From: Maricaulis salignorans
GTDB taxonomy: Bacteria > Pseudomonadota > Alphaproteobacteria > Caulobacterales > Aquidulcibacteraceae
DNA: 64,000 nucleotides
Assembly (NCBI GenBank): GCA_945891505.1
Contig: CAMDDL010000002.1
Location: 105,029 to 169,028, forward strand
Direction of reading: 5' to 3'
Every line of letters starts with the position of its first letter. The first letter of the stretch is position 1. Shown in pieces: positions 63,278 through 64,000 of the stretch. The notes below the pieces were generated by a model. That model made no database searches. It was given only the letters and a program-made list of their open reading frames with translations, and was not told the origin of the DNA. Both the position numbers and the translations under genes were made by a program.

Positions 63278-63389
63278 TGAGAACATATCAGATACAAAAC
63301 CTTCATGACGTGACAAGGTCTGGTTTGCACACAGCTCTACTGAGCCCATTGTGCCGATGCAGGCGGGAATCGTGAAAAGGGGTTGAAAG

Positions 63390-64000
63390 ATGGCTACTCA
63401 GGCTTCAAATGCAGCGCTTCGCTTGGTGGAAAAAAACGATATGGACAAAGAAAAAGCTCTCGAATCGGCCCTCTCTCAGATTGAGCGTGCCTTTGGTAAA
63501 GGCTCGATCATGCGCTTGGGCGAACAAGGCGCAGCGGTTGAGATTGAATCTGTGTCAACCGGTTCTCTTGGGCTCGACATCGCCCTAGGGATTGGTGGCC
63601 TGCCACGCGGTCGCATCGTTGAAATTTATGGGCCTGAAAGCTCGGGTAAAACCACGTTGGCGCTACATTGTATCGCTGAAGCGCAAAAAAGTGGCGGGGT
63701 GTGCGCCTTCGTCGACGCCGAACACGCGCTTGACCCAATTTATGCCCGCAAGCTTGGTGTGGATTTGAGTGATCTGTTGATCTCTCAGCCAGACACGGGC
63801 GAACAAGCCCTCGAAATCACCGACACTTTGGTGCGCTCCGGCGCGGTCGACGTTTTGGTAATCGACTCGGTCGCTGCGCTGACGCCAAAGGCTGAAATCG
63901 AAGGCGATATGGGTGACAGCCTACCTGGTCTGCAAGCCCGCTTGATGAGCCAAGCTTTGCGCAAATTGACTGGCTCCATTTCGCGCTCAAAGACTTTGGT
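63390..64000 (+). CDS. recA: Recombinase RecA, 5' part (cut by the window edge)
   Basis: The first 203 residues of RecA are present. They include [23 protein letters not shown], Walker [10 protein letters not shown] (81-88), [11 protein letters not shown] with the catalytic-type Glu, and the Walker B region [18 protein letters not shown]. The sequence runs off the window in SISRSKTLV. RecA drives homologous recombination and triggers LexA self-cleavage. The ATG at 63390 follows AAAAGGGG. A later in-frame ATG at 63441 would remove 17 residues. It is preceded by a LexA box and follows cckA. Confidence 0.98.
   Translation, partial: MATQASNAALRLVEKNDMDKEKALESALSQIERAFGKGSIMRLGEQGAAVEIESVSTGSLGLDIALGIGGLPRGRIVEIYGPESSGKTTLALHCIAEAQKSGGVCAFVDAEHALDPIYARKLGVDLSDLLISQPDTGEQALEITDTLVRSGAVDVLVIDSVAALTPKAEIEGDMGDSLPGLQARLMSQALRKLTGSISRSKTL

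Overview
The window is a chromosomal segment of an alphaproteobacterium, most likely from the Caulobacterales or a close relative. The main reasons are the order fliQ-fliR-flhB-cckA-recA at the right end, a FlaEY-like protein, an imuA-imuB-dnaE2 cassette, LexA boxes of the alphaproteobacterial GTTC-N7-GTTC type, and a DUF4169 plus ribbon-helix-helix gene pair. Base composition looks like moderate GC (my impression is the mid-50s percent), lower than typical Caulobacter. Genes are dense. No stretch above 300 bases is without a gene, and I saw no rRNA, tRNA, insertion sequence, prophage or CRISPR array. Function names rest on motifs read by eye; no database search was possible.

Left part (1-11.1 kb): the 5' end of an unidentified acidic protein, a nitronate monooxygenase, an M15-type peptidase, a TPR-like secreted protein, then a leftward group of a LuxR-type acyl-homoserine-lactone receptor, a small secreted protein and a DUF3445 (HODM alpha-like) protein. 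Next is the leftward mutagenesis cassette imuA-imuB-dnaE2 with a LexA box in front. 11.1-21.1 kb: a large PAS hybrid histidine kinase, ssb and uvrA diverging from a second LexA box, a DUF805 membrane protein, a lone PII protein, a methyltransferase, gloB and a DUF985 cupin. 21.1-28.2 kb: a complete leftward phosphate regulon block phoR-pstC-pstA-pstB-phoU-phoB, with Pho boxes before phoR and pstC but no pstS.

28.3-39.4 kb: a small cytochrome c, clpB, an orphan gene, the FlaEY-like protein, an exported VOC protein, a small exported protein, the DUF4169/RHH pair, an S9 dipeptidyl peptidase and a glutathione transferase. 39.4-46 kb: leftward ETF-ubiquinone oxidoreductase, two paralogous TPR proteins and ispE. 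46-52.8 kb: a family-4-like uracil-DNA glycosylase, a lytic transglycosylase, two small glycosyltransferases, a zinc metallopeptidase, a YcgN-type protein and a TrmA/RlmD-type RNA methyltransferase. 52.9-55.2 kb: three rightward secreted low-complexity proteins, two with glycine zippers. 55.2-64 kb: tlyA, an amino-acid permease, queF, an M24 peptidase, the flagellar export genes, cckA and the start of recA.

Three themes link genes across the window. DNA damage: LexA boxes sit before imuAB-dnaE2, uvrA/ssb and recA. Phosphate: PhoB-type boxes control the phoR/pst block. Cell cycle and motility: a CtrA-type half site precedes the flagellar export operon that runs into cckA, whose kinase feeds CtrA. 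The most unusual items are a CckA with no visible membrane anchor, a uracil-DNA glycosylase lacking the usual histidine, a LuxR receptor without a nearby synthase, a start codon buried in a perfect 11-bp inverted repeat, and a long imperfect hairpin before the lytic transglycosylase gene.
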